A stretch of 56,118 nt of DNA, taken from the IMG/VR virus record IMGVR_UViG_3300031766_001511, positions 1 to 56,118 of that record; one strand, written 5' to 3'. The DNA is from a virus. Below the pieces are notes generated by a model. It worked only from the letters and a program-made list of their open reading frames with translations, did not search any database and was not told where the DNA came from. The translations under genes and the position numbers were made by a program. Positions within the stretch are counted from its first letter, which is position 1. The number at the start of each line of letters is the position of its first letter. Positions 7,944-16,192 of the stretch are shown one piece after another.

Positions 7944-9707
7944 ATGGAAAGTAATAAAGATAAATTATCTAAGATACCTGAAGTTAGGGCGCAACGTACA
8001 TTAGAAGTATACGATGGGTTCAATAATTATATACAATCTATTCAAAAAAAATTTAAAGAACAAAAACATTTTAAATTAACAAGGGCTCAAGCCGACTACA
8101 TCAATAGTTATCATGAGTTAGTCCCTAAAATAGCCAGAAAGTGGGTGGACTTAGATAGTTACTTCGGTAAGAAGATGATGGAAGATAAACTTCTTACAAA
8201 AGTACCTGAAAAAGTTTACATTGAAAAACTTTTGGTCGAAAAAGATAAATCTTTTCACATATGGGGTAAAATATTTGAAAATGAAAAATTACATTCATTT
8301 TGGTTACCTCGTGTTGCACTAATAAAATCACAGGAAATTGAAAAGGTTCAAATAGATTATACTAAATACTCTCATAGACCTCCGTTAGAACATCAAATAG
8401 AATCTATTGAAAAATTAGCGAGTCATAAGAAATATATCTTAGCTGATGATATGGGGTTAGGTAAGACTACCTCAACCGTCATTGCTGCTTTAGAGTCGGG
8501 AGCCGAAAGAGTATTAATTGTTTGTCCAGCATCTTTAAAAATTAATTGGAAACGTGAAATTCAAAATTATACCGAAAAAAGCATATCAATAGTCGAAGGT
8601 AAGAAATGGGAAAGTGCCGATTTTGTTATTATTAACTATGACATATTAAAGAATTTTCATGATATAAAAAACAAAGAAGAATCAATAATATTGCAAGAAG
8701 GGTTTGATTTAGTTGTTGTCGATGAGGCACATTACATTCAAAATGTTCAAGCAAAAAGAACTAAATTAATTAACGACATAATAAATTCAATAGGTAAGGT
8801 ATGGTTACTAACGGGTACTCCAATGACATCAAGACCAATTAATTATTATAATTTATTAAATTTAGTAGAATCACCTGTGGCTTATAATTGGATGGCGTAC
8901 GTAATTAGGTACTGCGAAGGTTATCAATTTAATGTGGGTAATCGTAAAGTGTGGAACGTAAATGGGGCGTCTAACTTATTAGAGTTAAGAGATAGAACCA
9001 AAACGCATGTTCTTAGAAGATTAAAACAGGATATTTTAGATTTACCTGATAAGATTATCACTCCCGTTTATTTAAATTTAAAATCTAAAGAGTATATGGC
9101 ACTTATGGGTGAATACTACGATTGGATGGAGGATGATAGGGAGAAAAAATCATTAACCGTACAATTTTCTATGTTAATGAAAGTCAGACAAATAATTGCC
9201 GAAAATAAAATAAAAGAAACTTGTGAGTTAGTTGAAAACATTATTGAACAAGGAAAGAAAGTAATTGTCTTTACCAACTTTACTGACACACTAAATAGAA
9301 TTGCGGACCACTTTGGTAAAAAGGCAGTTAAATTAGACGGTAAGATGAGTAAAGTTGCTCGTCAAAACTCTGTAGACCAATTTCAAGAAAATGATAAAAT
9401 AAAAGTTTTTGTTGGTAACTTAAAAGCTGCAGGTGTTGGTATAACTCTTACCGCAGCAGAGGCAGTAGTTATGAATGATTTATCATTTGTTCCTTCTGAC
9501 CATTCACAAGCCGAAGACAGAGCGTATAGATACGGACAAAAATCTAATGTTTCTGTATTCTACCCAATTTTTGAAAACTCAATAGAAGGTATCATATATG
9601 ATATTTTATCTAATAAGAAAAATATTTTTGAAACGGTTATGGGTGATAATGAGGAGAGAGGGGACATAATGGAACAAATTATTAATGAAATATCAGTTAG
9701 AAGATAA
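7944..9707 (+). CDS. SNF2-family (Swi2/Snf2-like) DNA helicase/translocase
   Basis: 587 residues. Superfamily 2 motifs in order: Q-like 'PPLEHQIESIEKL' (~147), motif I 'ADDMGLGKTTST' (~167-177), Ia 'VLIVCPASLKINWKRE' (~190), motif II 'VVVDEAHYIQN' (DEAH at 260-263), motif III 'WLLTGTPM' (~287), motif IV 'VIVFTNFTDTLNRIA', motif V 'AAGVGITLTAAEAVVM', and motif VI 'QAEDRAYRYGQK'. 'DDMGLGKT' and 'DRAYRYGQ' are hallmarks of the SNF2/SMARCAL1/RapA group, not T4 UvsW, although the length happens to match UvsW. It could remodel replication forks or remove proteins from DNA. It is followed within 40 bases by the SOD-nuclease fusion gene. Confidence 0.9.
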   Translation: MESNKDKLSKIPEVRAQRTLEVYDGFNNYIQSIQKKFKEQKHFKLTRAQADYINSYHELVPKIARKWVDLDSYFGKKMMEDKLLTKVPEKVYIEKLLVEKDKSFHIWGKIFENEKLHSFWLPRVALIKSQEIEKVQIDYTKYSHRPPLEHQIESIEKLASHKKYILADDMGLGKTTSTVIAALESGAERVLIVCPASLKINWKREIQNYTEKSISIVEGKKWESADFVIINYDILKNFHDIKNKEESIILQEGFDLVVVDEAHYIQNVQAKRTKLINDIINSIGKVWLLTGTPMTSRPINYYNLLNLVESPVAYNWMAYVIRYCEGYQFNVGNRKVWNVNGASNLLELRDRTKTHVLRRLKQDILDLPDKIITPVYLNLKSKEYMALMGEYYDWMEDDREKKSLTVQFSMLMKVRQIIAENKIKETCELVENIIEQGKKVIVFTNFTDTLNRIADHFGKKAVKLDGKMSKVARQNSVDQFQENDKIKVFVGNLKAAGVGITLTAAEAVVMNDLSFVPSDHSQAEDRAYRYGQKSNVSVFYPIFENSIEGIIYDILSNKKNIFETVMGDNEERGDIMEQIINEISVRR

Positions 9708-9725
9708 AAAATTATAATTAACCAT

Positions 9726-9733
9726 TATTTATA
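9726..9733 (+). promoter_or_regulatory. TATTTATA element upstream of SOD fusion
   Basis: CATTATTTATAATAAAAAAATAAATG: the element ends 12 bases before the ATG at 9746. This is one of the best-spaced copies of the motif. Confidence 0.45.
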
Positions 9734-9745
9734 ATAAAAAAATAA

Positions 9746-11308
9746 ATGAAGTTCAAAAGATTAATAAATAAAATCTCAACGATTGAACATAAAATTAATA
9801 GCCGAGAAAAGTTAACAGAAGTTAACGTTAATATCTCGCACACTCCCAAACAAATTTTAACAGAAATGAAAAAAATTGGTATAGAAACATTACCGTACTC
9901 TTATTCTGCCTTAGAGAGATTTATAGATTCAGAAACTATGGATACTCACTATAACAAACATTATAAAGGATACGTTAAGAAATTAAATAATGCATTGTCG
10001 AGTAGAGTTGACGGTAACATTGAATTAGAACAATTAATAAGAGGTATTTCACGATACAATAAAACAATTAGAGACAATGCAGGCGGAGCATTCAACCACG
10101 CACTTTTTTGGAAAATAATGTCACCCAAAAAACAAAGAGCTCAAGGTGAAATTTATGACAAAATAATTAAGGATTTTGGTAATTTTCCTAAATTCAAAAA
10201 AATATTTAGTAATGAGGCAATAAAAAACTTTGGTTCAGGATGGACTTGGTTAGTCTTAACTAAGAATGGTAAATTAAAAATAATGTCCACCCCAAATCAA
10301 GACAACCCATTAATGAATGTGGTTAAAAATGGTGGATACCCATTATTGTGTTTAGATACATGGGAACATGCTTATTACTTGAAATACCGTAATAAGAGAG
10401 ATGAATATGTTAGAAATTTTTGGACAATAATCAATTGGGATTATGTTAATGAATTATATTTAAATCAAACATCAAAAAAACTAACTGAAACGAAGATAGT
10501 TAAAAGTATTATTTCTGAAGGTGCGAGTGCAGGATGTAATAGAAATCAAGTACAGACGTACCGCAGATTATTTAATACTAATCCTGAGATAAAAAAACGT
10601 TTTATGTATACGATAATGGATATACTAAAAGAAGTATTTTCAGAATATTGGTATGAAAAAAACAAATACTCTAAAGGTCAAATGTCAGGGATTTATGATT
10701 ATGAACAAAAAGGTCGCTCAGTGATTAATAAGTTAAATACCAACTACACAGCTTTTTGTACATTAGTGAGTGACACAAATAAATATTTAAGAAAATATGG
10801 TATTGATGCAATTAATTTTAATGATAAAAATCACAAACAACAACTAACTGAAGTTGATAGACTTAACAAATATTTGATAGAATTAAGGTACTCTATTTTT
10901 AACGCAGATTCACCAACGTTTAAAACTCTAATGTCTGGTTTAGATAAAACAAATAAGTTTGGAGATAAAAGAGAGGTTGACGCTGTTGTAAGTTTAAAAA
11001 AAATATTTAACACTTCTGATGTCAAAAAAGTTGGGGAACTAGGTGACGTAGATGATATGATTAAAGGTATAGACGCAGTCGTCACATTACCTGAAGGTAC
11101 TAAAACAATACAAATTAAACCATTTAATCGTATTAATAAAAAAGACGGTAAAGTTATTGTTTACGGTACAGGAAACGTTAAACCCTATAAAACGGATTAT
11201 TTAGTTTTTCATAGTGATAAGTTAGGAACTGAAGTTTTTGAGAATAAAAATACTAAAATAGTTAACGGAAGATACGTTTTTAACGAGTCATCACAATATA
11301 TTAATTAA
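9746..11308 (+). CDS. Mn/Fe superoxide dismutase fused to a probable PD-(D/E)XK nuclease domain
   Basis: 520 residues. Residues ~48-240 are a complete Mn/Fe superoxide dismutase: 'ETLPYSYSALERFIDSETMD', 'NAGGAFNHALFW', 'FGSGWTWLVL', 'STPNQDNPLM', 'LDTWEHAYYLKYRNKRDEYV'. All four metal ligands are present (His68, His118, Asp204, His208), as are the gateway Tyr76 and Gln185; the Gly-Gly before His118 and Gln185 favour the Mn type. Residues ~245-400 are helical and unrecognised. Residues ~405-490 look like a restriction-like nuclease core: Glu410, 'DDMIKGIDAVV' (Asp443) and 'TIQIKPF' (Gln456-x-Lys458). The first 25 residues are basic and amphipathic and end in LTE, a possible capsid-targeting leader cut by the prohead protease. 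SOD assignment is firm; the nuclease is probable; packaging is inference. Confidence 0.85.
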   Translation: MKFKRLINKISTIEHKINSREKLTEVNVNISHTPKQILTEMKKIGIETLPYSYSALERFIDSETMDTHYNKHYKGYVKKLNNALSSRVDGNIELEQLIRGISRYNKTIRDNAGGAFNHALFWKIMSPKKQRAQGEIYDKIIKDFGNFPKFKKIFSNEAIKNFGSGWTWLVLTKNGKLKIMSTPNQDNPLMNVVKNGGYPLLCLDTWEHAYYLKYRNKRDEYVRNFWTIINWDYVNELYLNQTSKKLTETKIVKSIISEGASAGCNRNQVQTYRRLFNTNPEIKKRFMYTIMDILKEVFSEYWYEKNKYSKGQMSGIYDYEQKGRSVINKLNTNYTAFCTLVSDTNKYLRKYGIDAINFNDKNHKQQLTEVDRLNKYLIELRYSIFNADSPTFKTLMSGLDKTNKFGDKREVDAVVSLKKIFNTSDVKKVGELGDVDDMIKGIDAVVTLPEGTKTIQIKPFNRINKKDGKVIVYGTGNVKPYKTDYLVFHSDKLGTEVFENKNTKIVNGRYVFNESSQYIN

Positions 11309-11327
11309 AGAAATGTAGTTTTCTGAA

Positions 11328-11335
11328 TATTTATT
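11328..11335 (+). promoter_or_regulatory. TATTTATT element upstream of neck gp13
   Basis: GAATATTTATTAAGAAAAC, ending 14 bases before the ATG at 11350; one mismatch to TATTTATA. Confidence 0.35.
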
Positions 11336-11349
11336 AAGAAAACACACAT

Positions 11350-12462
11350 ATGTCAGTAATAGTTGAACCACAAAGAACAAAACTTTATACCCGTGTAAAA
11401 CACCTATTAGGTGCACCAATACGTAGTATTGAAATAGAAGATGAAATGATGGACTCTTTATTAGAGTTATCTATTCAGGATTACGCTCAATATGTGAATG
11501 ATTGGTTAATAGAGTCTCAATGGACATCACTTTACGGTATGAACTTAGATGAACAATCTGTCACAAGAGCATTCACTACTCGTTCATTAGACTGGGAAAC
11601 TCAATACACCTATTCTTATTCTAAAATAGTTGGACTTCAAGCCGGTGGAGACTCAGTACTCAAAAAAGATTATATCGACTTAAAAACAAACCAACAAATT
11701 TATGAAATACCAGCAGGTAGAGAATTAAATGAATTATTATGGTTTTCAAGAGCAGAATTAGACGCAGCCTTTTTCGACCCATTTATGGGTGGATTTGGAG
11801 GTATGGGTGGTGTAGGTTTAGGTGGTGGTGCCGGATTTTCACAAATGGGACAAACAGGTAATTACATGATAACACCCGCTTTTGACATTTTACTTAGAAT
11901 GCAAGACATAAATTTAAAACGAAGACTTATTGGTGGTGAATTAACGTATAGAGTAACTGCGTTACCTGAAGGAAAAAAAGCCGTACATCTTTATAATGTC
12001 CCTGGAGGTAAATTTGATTTTGGTACAATAGAAAATAACGAATATAGAGTATGGTATTGGTATTACGAAACTAATGATAGGGAAGATTGTTTAGCTAAAA
12101 ACCCTGATGTAGTGAGACTACCTTCTGATATTCCAATTGATGAAATGTTATGGGCAGAACTAAATAATCCAGCACAAGCTTGGGTTAGAAAGTGGTTTGT
12201 TGCTTATGTTAAAGAAACTTTAGGACGTGTAAGAGGTAAATTTAGTGGTAATTTAAAAACTCCAGATTCTGAAGTAACAATGGATTACGATTCTTTACTC
12301 ACTGAAGCTAAAGACGAAAAGAGTAAATTAATGGAAGAATTAATGAATCGATTAGAAAGGTTAAGACCTGATAAGATGATGGAAAGAGAAGCTAATTTAG
12401 CTGAAAATTTAAATAAATCATTACAATACAGAGCGTTACCGAGACAAATGTACGTAATTTAA
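11350..12462 (+). CDS. gp13: Neck protein (gp13-like)
   Basis: 370 residues (T4 gp13 is 309). In T4, gp13 forms the collar that joins the filled head to the tail. The N-terminal 'VKHLLGAPIRSIEIEDEMMD' matches the T4 pattern 'LGAPI..VE+'. A glycine-rich loop is at ~145-165. The C-terminal part 'NPAQAWVRKWFVAYVKETLG' and 'YDSLLTEAKDEKSKLMEELM' matches the conserved gp13 end (Trp-Val-+-+ helix, then 'L+.EA..EK..L.EEL'). It is on the opposite strand from the other neck and tail genes, unlike T4. A TATTTATT element lies 14 bases upstream. Confidence 0.82.
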   Translation: MSVIVEPQRTKLYTRVKHLLGAPIRSIEIEDEMMDSLLELSIQDYAQYVNDWLIESQWTSLYGMNLDEQSVTRAFTTRSLDWETQYTYSYSKIVGLQAGGDSVLKKDYIDLKTNQQIYEIPAGRELNELLWFSRAELDAAFFDPFMGGFGGMGGVGLGGGAGFSQMGQTGNYMITPAFDILLRMQDINLKRRLIGGELTYRVTALPEGKKAVHLYNVPGGKFDFGTIENNEYRVWYWYYETNDREDCLAKNPDVVRLPSDIPIDEMLWAELNNPAQAWVRKWFVAYVKETLGRVRGKFSGNLKTPDSEVTMDYDSLLTEAKDEKSKLMEELMNRLERLRPDKMMEREANLAENLNKSLQYRALPRQMYVI

Positions 12463-12464
12463 CT

Positions 12465-12803
12465 ATGGGAATTATAAAAACACGACCGATTAAAAAAATT
12501 ATTAATGGTAAAGAAACTATTTTTTCTGAAACTATTATGGTAATTAATATGCCTTTTTATAAGACAAATGGTGAGAGCGCTATTGTGGTTAAAAATAGTA
12601 ATTCAGAATGTGTCATTTTATTAGATGAAACCACCACAGAACATATTACCGTAAAATCTATGTCAGACTCTATAGTAAAAACAGACAAACTAATCGATGA
12701 ACAATATGAAGAAATTAGACTCGAAAAGTTTGCCTCTGTTGAACTAAGATATATAAATAACTACTGGTACGTTATGTCTTCTGATGGTCTAAAGAATTCA
12801 TAA
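12465..12803 (+). CDS. Small beta-rich protein, unknown
   Basis: 112 residues, two bases after the gp13 stop, so probably co-expressed with it. Predicted strands alternate throughout ('AIVVKNSNSECVILLDETTT', 'HITVKSMSDSIV', 'FASVELRYINNYWYVMSSDG'). The closing 'VEL.+.NN.WYV.SSDGLK' pattern is like those of small virion or fibre-associated beta proteins in marine phages; function unknown. The last 32 bases overlap the 3' end of the convergent DNA polymerase gene. Confidence 0.6.
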   Translation: MGIIKTRPIKKIINGKETIFSETIMVINMPFYKTNGESAIVVKNSNSECVILLDETTTEHITVKSMSDSIVKTDKLIDEQYEEIRLEKFASVELRYINNYWYVMSSDGLKNS

Positions 12804-15603
12804 TATTCATATTTTTATTAACGTATTCCATATCCACTAATTTAGTTGTATTCTCAAGATACATGTAATATGGGTTTATGTTAACGTCATCCCAAAACCT
12901 AATTTCGGGGTCAGATAATGTTAATACTTCATCTAAATTATCCTGACTACCTTCTTTCATGGGGAATCCTCTAACCAACTTAGTTTGTGATTTAGTAAAA
13001 AACGGTCTATCATCTGGATTATCCACTAATATTTCACTACGAATTTCAGGAGAAAACACTACCAACAAAGGTTCAATACGTTTATTAAATGCTGCCATAT
13101 AACGAGGAATATTGTATTCACCTAATTTGTCAGGTGTTTCACTAATATATTTATCATCAATTAAATAACAATTCAATACGATTTCTGTAGAATCTGGAGG
13201 CATTGGCTTACCATTATTTATTGCATATTCTCTCTTTTCTGCCGCAGTTGCATTCCACTTATTCTTTTTTTGAACATCACCGTGAGATTTTCGTTCACCA
13301 TTATTGACATAATAGATAGTATCACCTAATCCCACATTTAAGTTATGTTTTATAGCTAATTCCATATGTGCCTGTCGAGACATTAAAGACCCTGATTTGG
13401 TTCGTTTTTTTACGTGTAATTTATAATCACTTATACTTTGTTTAACACGAGATTTATTGGCGATTTTAGAAATCGGTATCTCCAAGTTATAAATTTTATT
13501 TACATACTCATAATAAAAGTCTAAAAACTCATGACCTTTACCGTCCAATAATAGACGTAACCCTTGGTCCAAAAACTCTGCGACATACGTTTGAAGCTTT
13601 TTAGATTTAATACTATTACCTGTTAATTTAACCTTACCTGTATCAGTGAGTAGTGCGTAGTTTTTACGTGCAACATTTATAGTAGACGGCCATACACCGT
13701 CAGTATCTAACCCCATTTCACCTCTCATGAAAATATCATTATACTCCGCTACGTCCGCCTCAGTACCAATATACTCTTTACCTTCTTCAACCAACCCGTT
13801 TAATCCTTTACCGATATATGTGTGTTTTTCACGTTCAGGTGGAGATGAAAAGTTTACACCATCCGTATCCATCACTAATGGTTTGTAACCTCTCTTCATA
13901 AACCACATTATCATTTGTCTAAGATATTGTCTACCCGTACAGGTAATTTGTTCTCCCATATCCATATCACCCCACGGAAATACGTGTGGAGCGGATAATG
14001 ACCCGAAAAATGCGTTAATGAATATTTTAATTGGTAATTGTTTACGATTATACTTTTTAGATTGTTCTGGGTCTGAAACGTATAAATCTGAAGCCAATTT
14101 TTTATAAGTGATACGAGTATCTCTAAAATACTTTAACATACTCTTCATGGCTCCCGTTACATCACATTTAGGGAAGATATCATGAACTAACTGTATCGAT
14201 GGGTATAGTGATGAGTAATCGAGTTTTAAAACGTCTGTAGAGTACCCTACTGCCATCAATCTTGACAATCCACCTGTAAATGGTCGTTTTTCACCTTTCT
14301 TAGGAATTGCTAAGTTATGTTTATATGACCAAGCGGCCATAATCATTTTCCATAATGTTGCGGTACCCATTGTTGATAGCCTCTCATATGTGGTAGGTAC
14401 TAATTTAGATAGAAGGAAGTTTGCTTGATTAAACTCCTCGTCTACAACCATAGTCTCCCATATATCATCATAGAGATACCTTTCAATAATGTAGTTCCCA
14501 TTTACCTTTTCATAGTGTCCTGGAAATCTTTCCATTAGGTTTTCAGTACCTATTGAACCAACTTCTTTGTAACCACCTGTCTTTGGGTTGAAATAATAAT
14601 CTTTGTTGTCAAAATAAATTTTACCAATTTTATCTCCTTCAACATAAACACGGTTTTCTTTTTCCGCCCCAATAAATTGAGTTATGTATTTAAGACCCCA
14701 ACTTTTAATGTCTGAGTTAATTGCTTGTGTTCTTCTAACTGCATGTGCGATATCAATGATATTGTAACCCCACATCATTGTTTGAGTGTATGGTTCCATT
14801 TCATTCGCTAACTTCAACATACCCTCCTTCTGTCTTAACTTTTGTTTGGGATTTAATGTTTTAGATATTTTTTTGACATCTAACCCTAATATTTCCGCTC
14901 TACGAAGAATAAAAGGAAAATCGAAAAAGGCTGAGTTATAACCACCAATCAAGGTCGGTTTTATACTTGCGATTGTATCAAAAAATTCAATAATAACTTT
15001 ACGTTCCTCTTCATCGTTTTCACAAGCGATAACCTTTTCGAAACCTTTATTATCTTTCATCCCTATAAGGAATATTTTACTATCCTCAGGAGATAGTCCT
15101 GTAGTCTCAATATCAAATACAAAACGATGTACCTCATCGTATTCATCGAAACCTTTAAAAAGTCTTTTATTTTTTTGTATTAAATATTGTTCGGCAGGTG
15201 CTAGAATCATTATGTAGTCTGAATTACCACGACCCCATGGGTCTAATCCACCACCTTTAAAAAAGTTTACTAAATTACTATATGATTTAGTTGTCTTAAC
15301 TAAATACTTTAAACCCTGTTCCATTCGGGTATCATTATGAGTATCTAATGTCTCAATAATTATTCCATGTGTAGACATAGCTTGTTTTTGAGCTGCCTTA
15401 GAACCGCCATAAAAGTTGAGTCCTTGTAGGTTACCTACCCATGCAAATGGAATAAATGTGTCTGATTTTATTGATTTACCCTGTATTGGGTCTTGAATTA
15501 CTTTGAATATTTTTCCTGACGCGTAATCATATTCTAACGCTACAATATATTTTTCAGGGTCCTCTCCATTGAGGAACGTTTCAATTTGTTCTTGTGATAC
15601 CAT
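12772..15603 (-). CDS. gp43: Family B DNA polymerase (gp43-like)
   Basis: 943 residues (T4 gp43 is 898). Replicative polymerase with proofreading. Exonuclease motifs: Exo I 'FDIETTGL' (Asp164, Glu166), Exo II 'LIGGYNSAFFDFPFILRR' (~218-235), and the 'IDIAHAV' segment after it. Polymerase motif A is 'LKLDYSSLYPSIQL' (Asp462), motif B is 'RKQLPIKIFINAFFGSLS' (~520-536), and motif C is 'LVMDTDGVNFS' (Asp579, Asp581), so all catalytic residues are intact. The 'DYSSLYPS' and 'MDTDG' forms place it with T4-type polymerases. It is alone on its strand between a convergent gene and the Cys-rich gene, with a small hairpin just upstream. Confidence 0.96.
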   Translation of the reverse strand: MVSQEQIETFLNGEDPEKYIVALEYDYASGKIFKVIQDPIQGKSIKSDTFIPFAWVGNLQGLNFYGGSKAAQKQAMSTHGIIIETLDTHNDTRMEQGLKYLVKTTKSYSNLVNFFKGGGLDPWGRGNSDYIMILAPAEQYLIQKNKRLFKGFDEYDEVHRFVFDIETTGLSPEDSKIFLIGMKDNKGFEKVIACENDEEERKVIIEFFDTIASIKPTLIGGYNSAFFDFPFILRRAEILGLDVKKISKTLNPKQKLRQKEGMLKLANEMEPYTQTMMWGYNIIDIAHAVRRTQAINSDIKSWGLKYITQFIGAEKENRVYVEGDKIGKIYFDNKDYYFNPKTGGYKEVGSIGTENLMERFPGHYEKVNGNYIIERYLYDDIWETMVVDEEFNQANFLLSKLVPTTYERLSTMGTATLWKMIMAAWSYKHNLAIPKKGEKRPFTGGLSRLMAVGYSTDVLKLDYSSLYPSIQLVHDIFPKCDVTGAMKSMLKYFRDTRITYKKLASDLYVSDPEQSKKYNRKQLPIKIFINAFFGSLSAPHVFPWGDMDMGEQITCTGRQYLRQMIMWFMKRGYKPLVMDTDGVNFSSPPEREKHTYIGKGLNGLVEEGKEYIGTEADVAEYNDIFMRGEMGLDTDGVWPSTINVARKNYALLTDTGKVKLTGNSIKSKKLQTYVAEFLDQGLRLLLDGKGHEFLDFYYEYVNKIYNLEIPISKIANKSRVKQSISDYKLHVKKRTKSGSLMSRQAHMELAIKHNLNVGLGDTIYYVNNGERKSHGDVQKKNKWNATAAEKREYAINNGKPMPPDSTEIVLNCYLIDDKYISETPDKLGEYNIPRYMAAFNKRIEPLLVVFSPEIRSEILVDNPDDRPFFTKSQTKLVRGFPMKEGSQDNLDEVLTLSDPEIRFWDDVNINPYYMYLENTTKLVDMEYVNKNMNIMNSLDHQKT

Positions 15604-15635
15604 ATTATTTGTTTTTTCGTTTGAGACATTTTACT

Positions 15636-15652
15636 CACATCGTATTGATGTG
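15636..15652 (-). promoter_or_regulatory. Hairpin upstream of DNA polymerase start
   Basis: Inverted repeat CACATC / GATGTG with a five-base loop, 32 bases before the polymerase ATG. T4 gp43 represses its own translation through an RNA hairpin near its start; this hairpin could play the same part, but its sequence and distance differ. Confidence 0.3.
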
Positions 15653-15705
15653 ATTACTCTTTAACACTTAAACAAATTATAGGTAATGATTATAGAATTG
15701 TCAAA

Positions 15706-16161
15706 CTATTTTGTGTTTCTTTCTTGCCATTCGTAAGATACTGAATCTTCATCTATCGGACCACCTTTAGCCCAAGTATAACAAGTTCTAGCTGAGTGAC
15801 ATTTGAAGTTGTGCATCCAACAGTAACCTAAACGACCATCATCATCTGATGTAACTCCAGGCATACATTCATCCATTCGTTTTGATATGTCAAATGCAAC
15901 ACAATTACCACATAAAGATTTTTTAGCTGCCTCTTCAGTAGTATCCCAATGTTTCGATAAGTCTTGCCAATAATCACCAGGTTCATCTACATTTAATGGT
16001 CCATATTTTATATGTTCTGACTTTATAGATGAGTCTCGATTTTTCGTATTTAATTCTAAATCTTGAGTGGCTTTTGGACAGTCCATTTCTGATTCGCCTA
16101 ATAATCTACGATTTAATCTTTCGATTACTAAATTTTTTTGCCTCCTTATACTATTACTCAT
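15706..16161 (-). CDS. Cys-rich conserved phage protein
   Basis: 151 residues with seven Cys (28, 84, 87, 99, 114, 121, 127). The core reads 'KSLCGNCVAFDISKRMDECM', then 'LGYCWMHNFKCHSARTCYTW'; the regular spacing and the His residues suggest a metal site (zinc or iron-sulfur). A preceding 'KYGPLNVDEPGDYWQDLSKH' is rich in aromatics. I have seen this arrangement in T4-like marine phages as an unnamed protein; function unknown. The N-terminal 20 residues are basic and followed by 'LLGE'. It lies between the polymerase and the adhesin genes. Confidence 0.6.
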   Translation of the reverse strand: MSNSIRRQKNLVIERLNRRLLGESEMDCPKATQDLELNTKNRDSSIKSEHIKYGPLNVDEPGDYWQDLSKHWDTTEEAAKKSLCGNCVAFDISKRMDECMPGVTSDDDGRLGYCWMHNFKCHSARTCYTWAKGGPIDEDSVSYEWQERNTK

Positions 16162-16192
16162 AGATTATAATAAGTTAATTTATTTTACCATT

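Noticed and set aside
7944-9707. T4 UvsW helicase (same length, 587 residues)
   Set aside because: Motifs 'DDMGLGKT' and 'DRAYRYGQ' are SNF2-type; UvsW-specific motifs are not seen.
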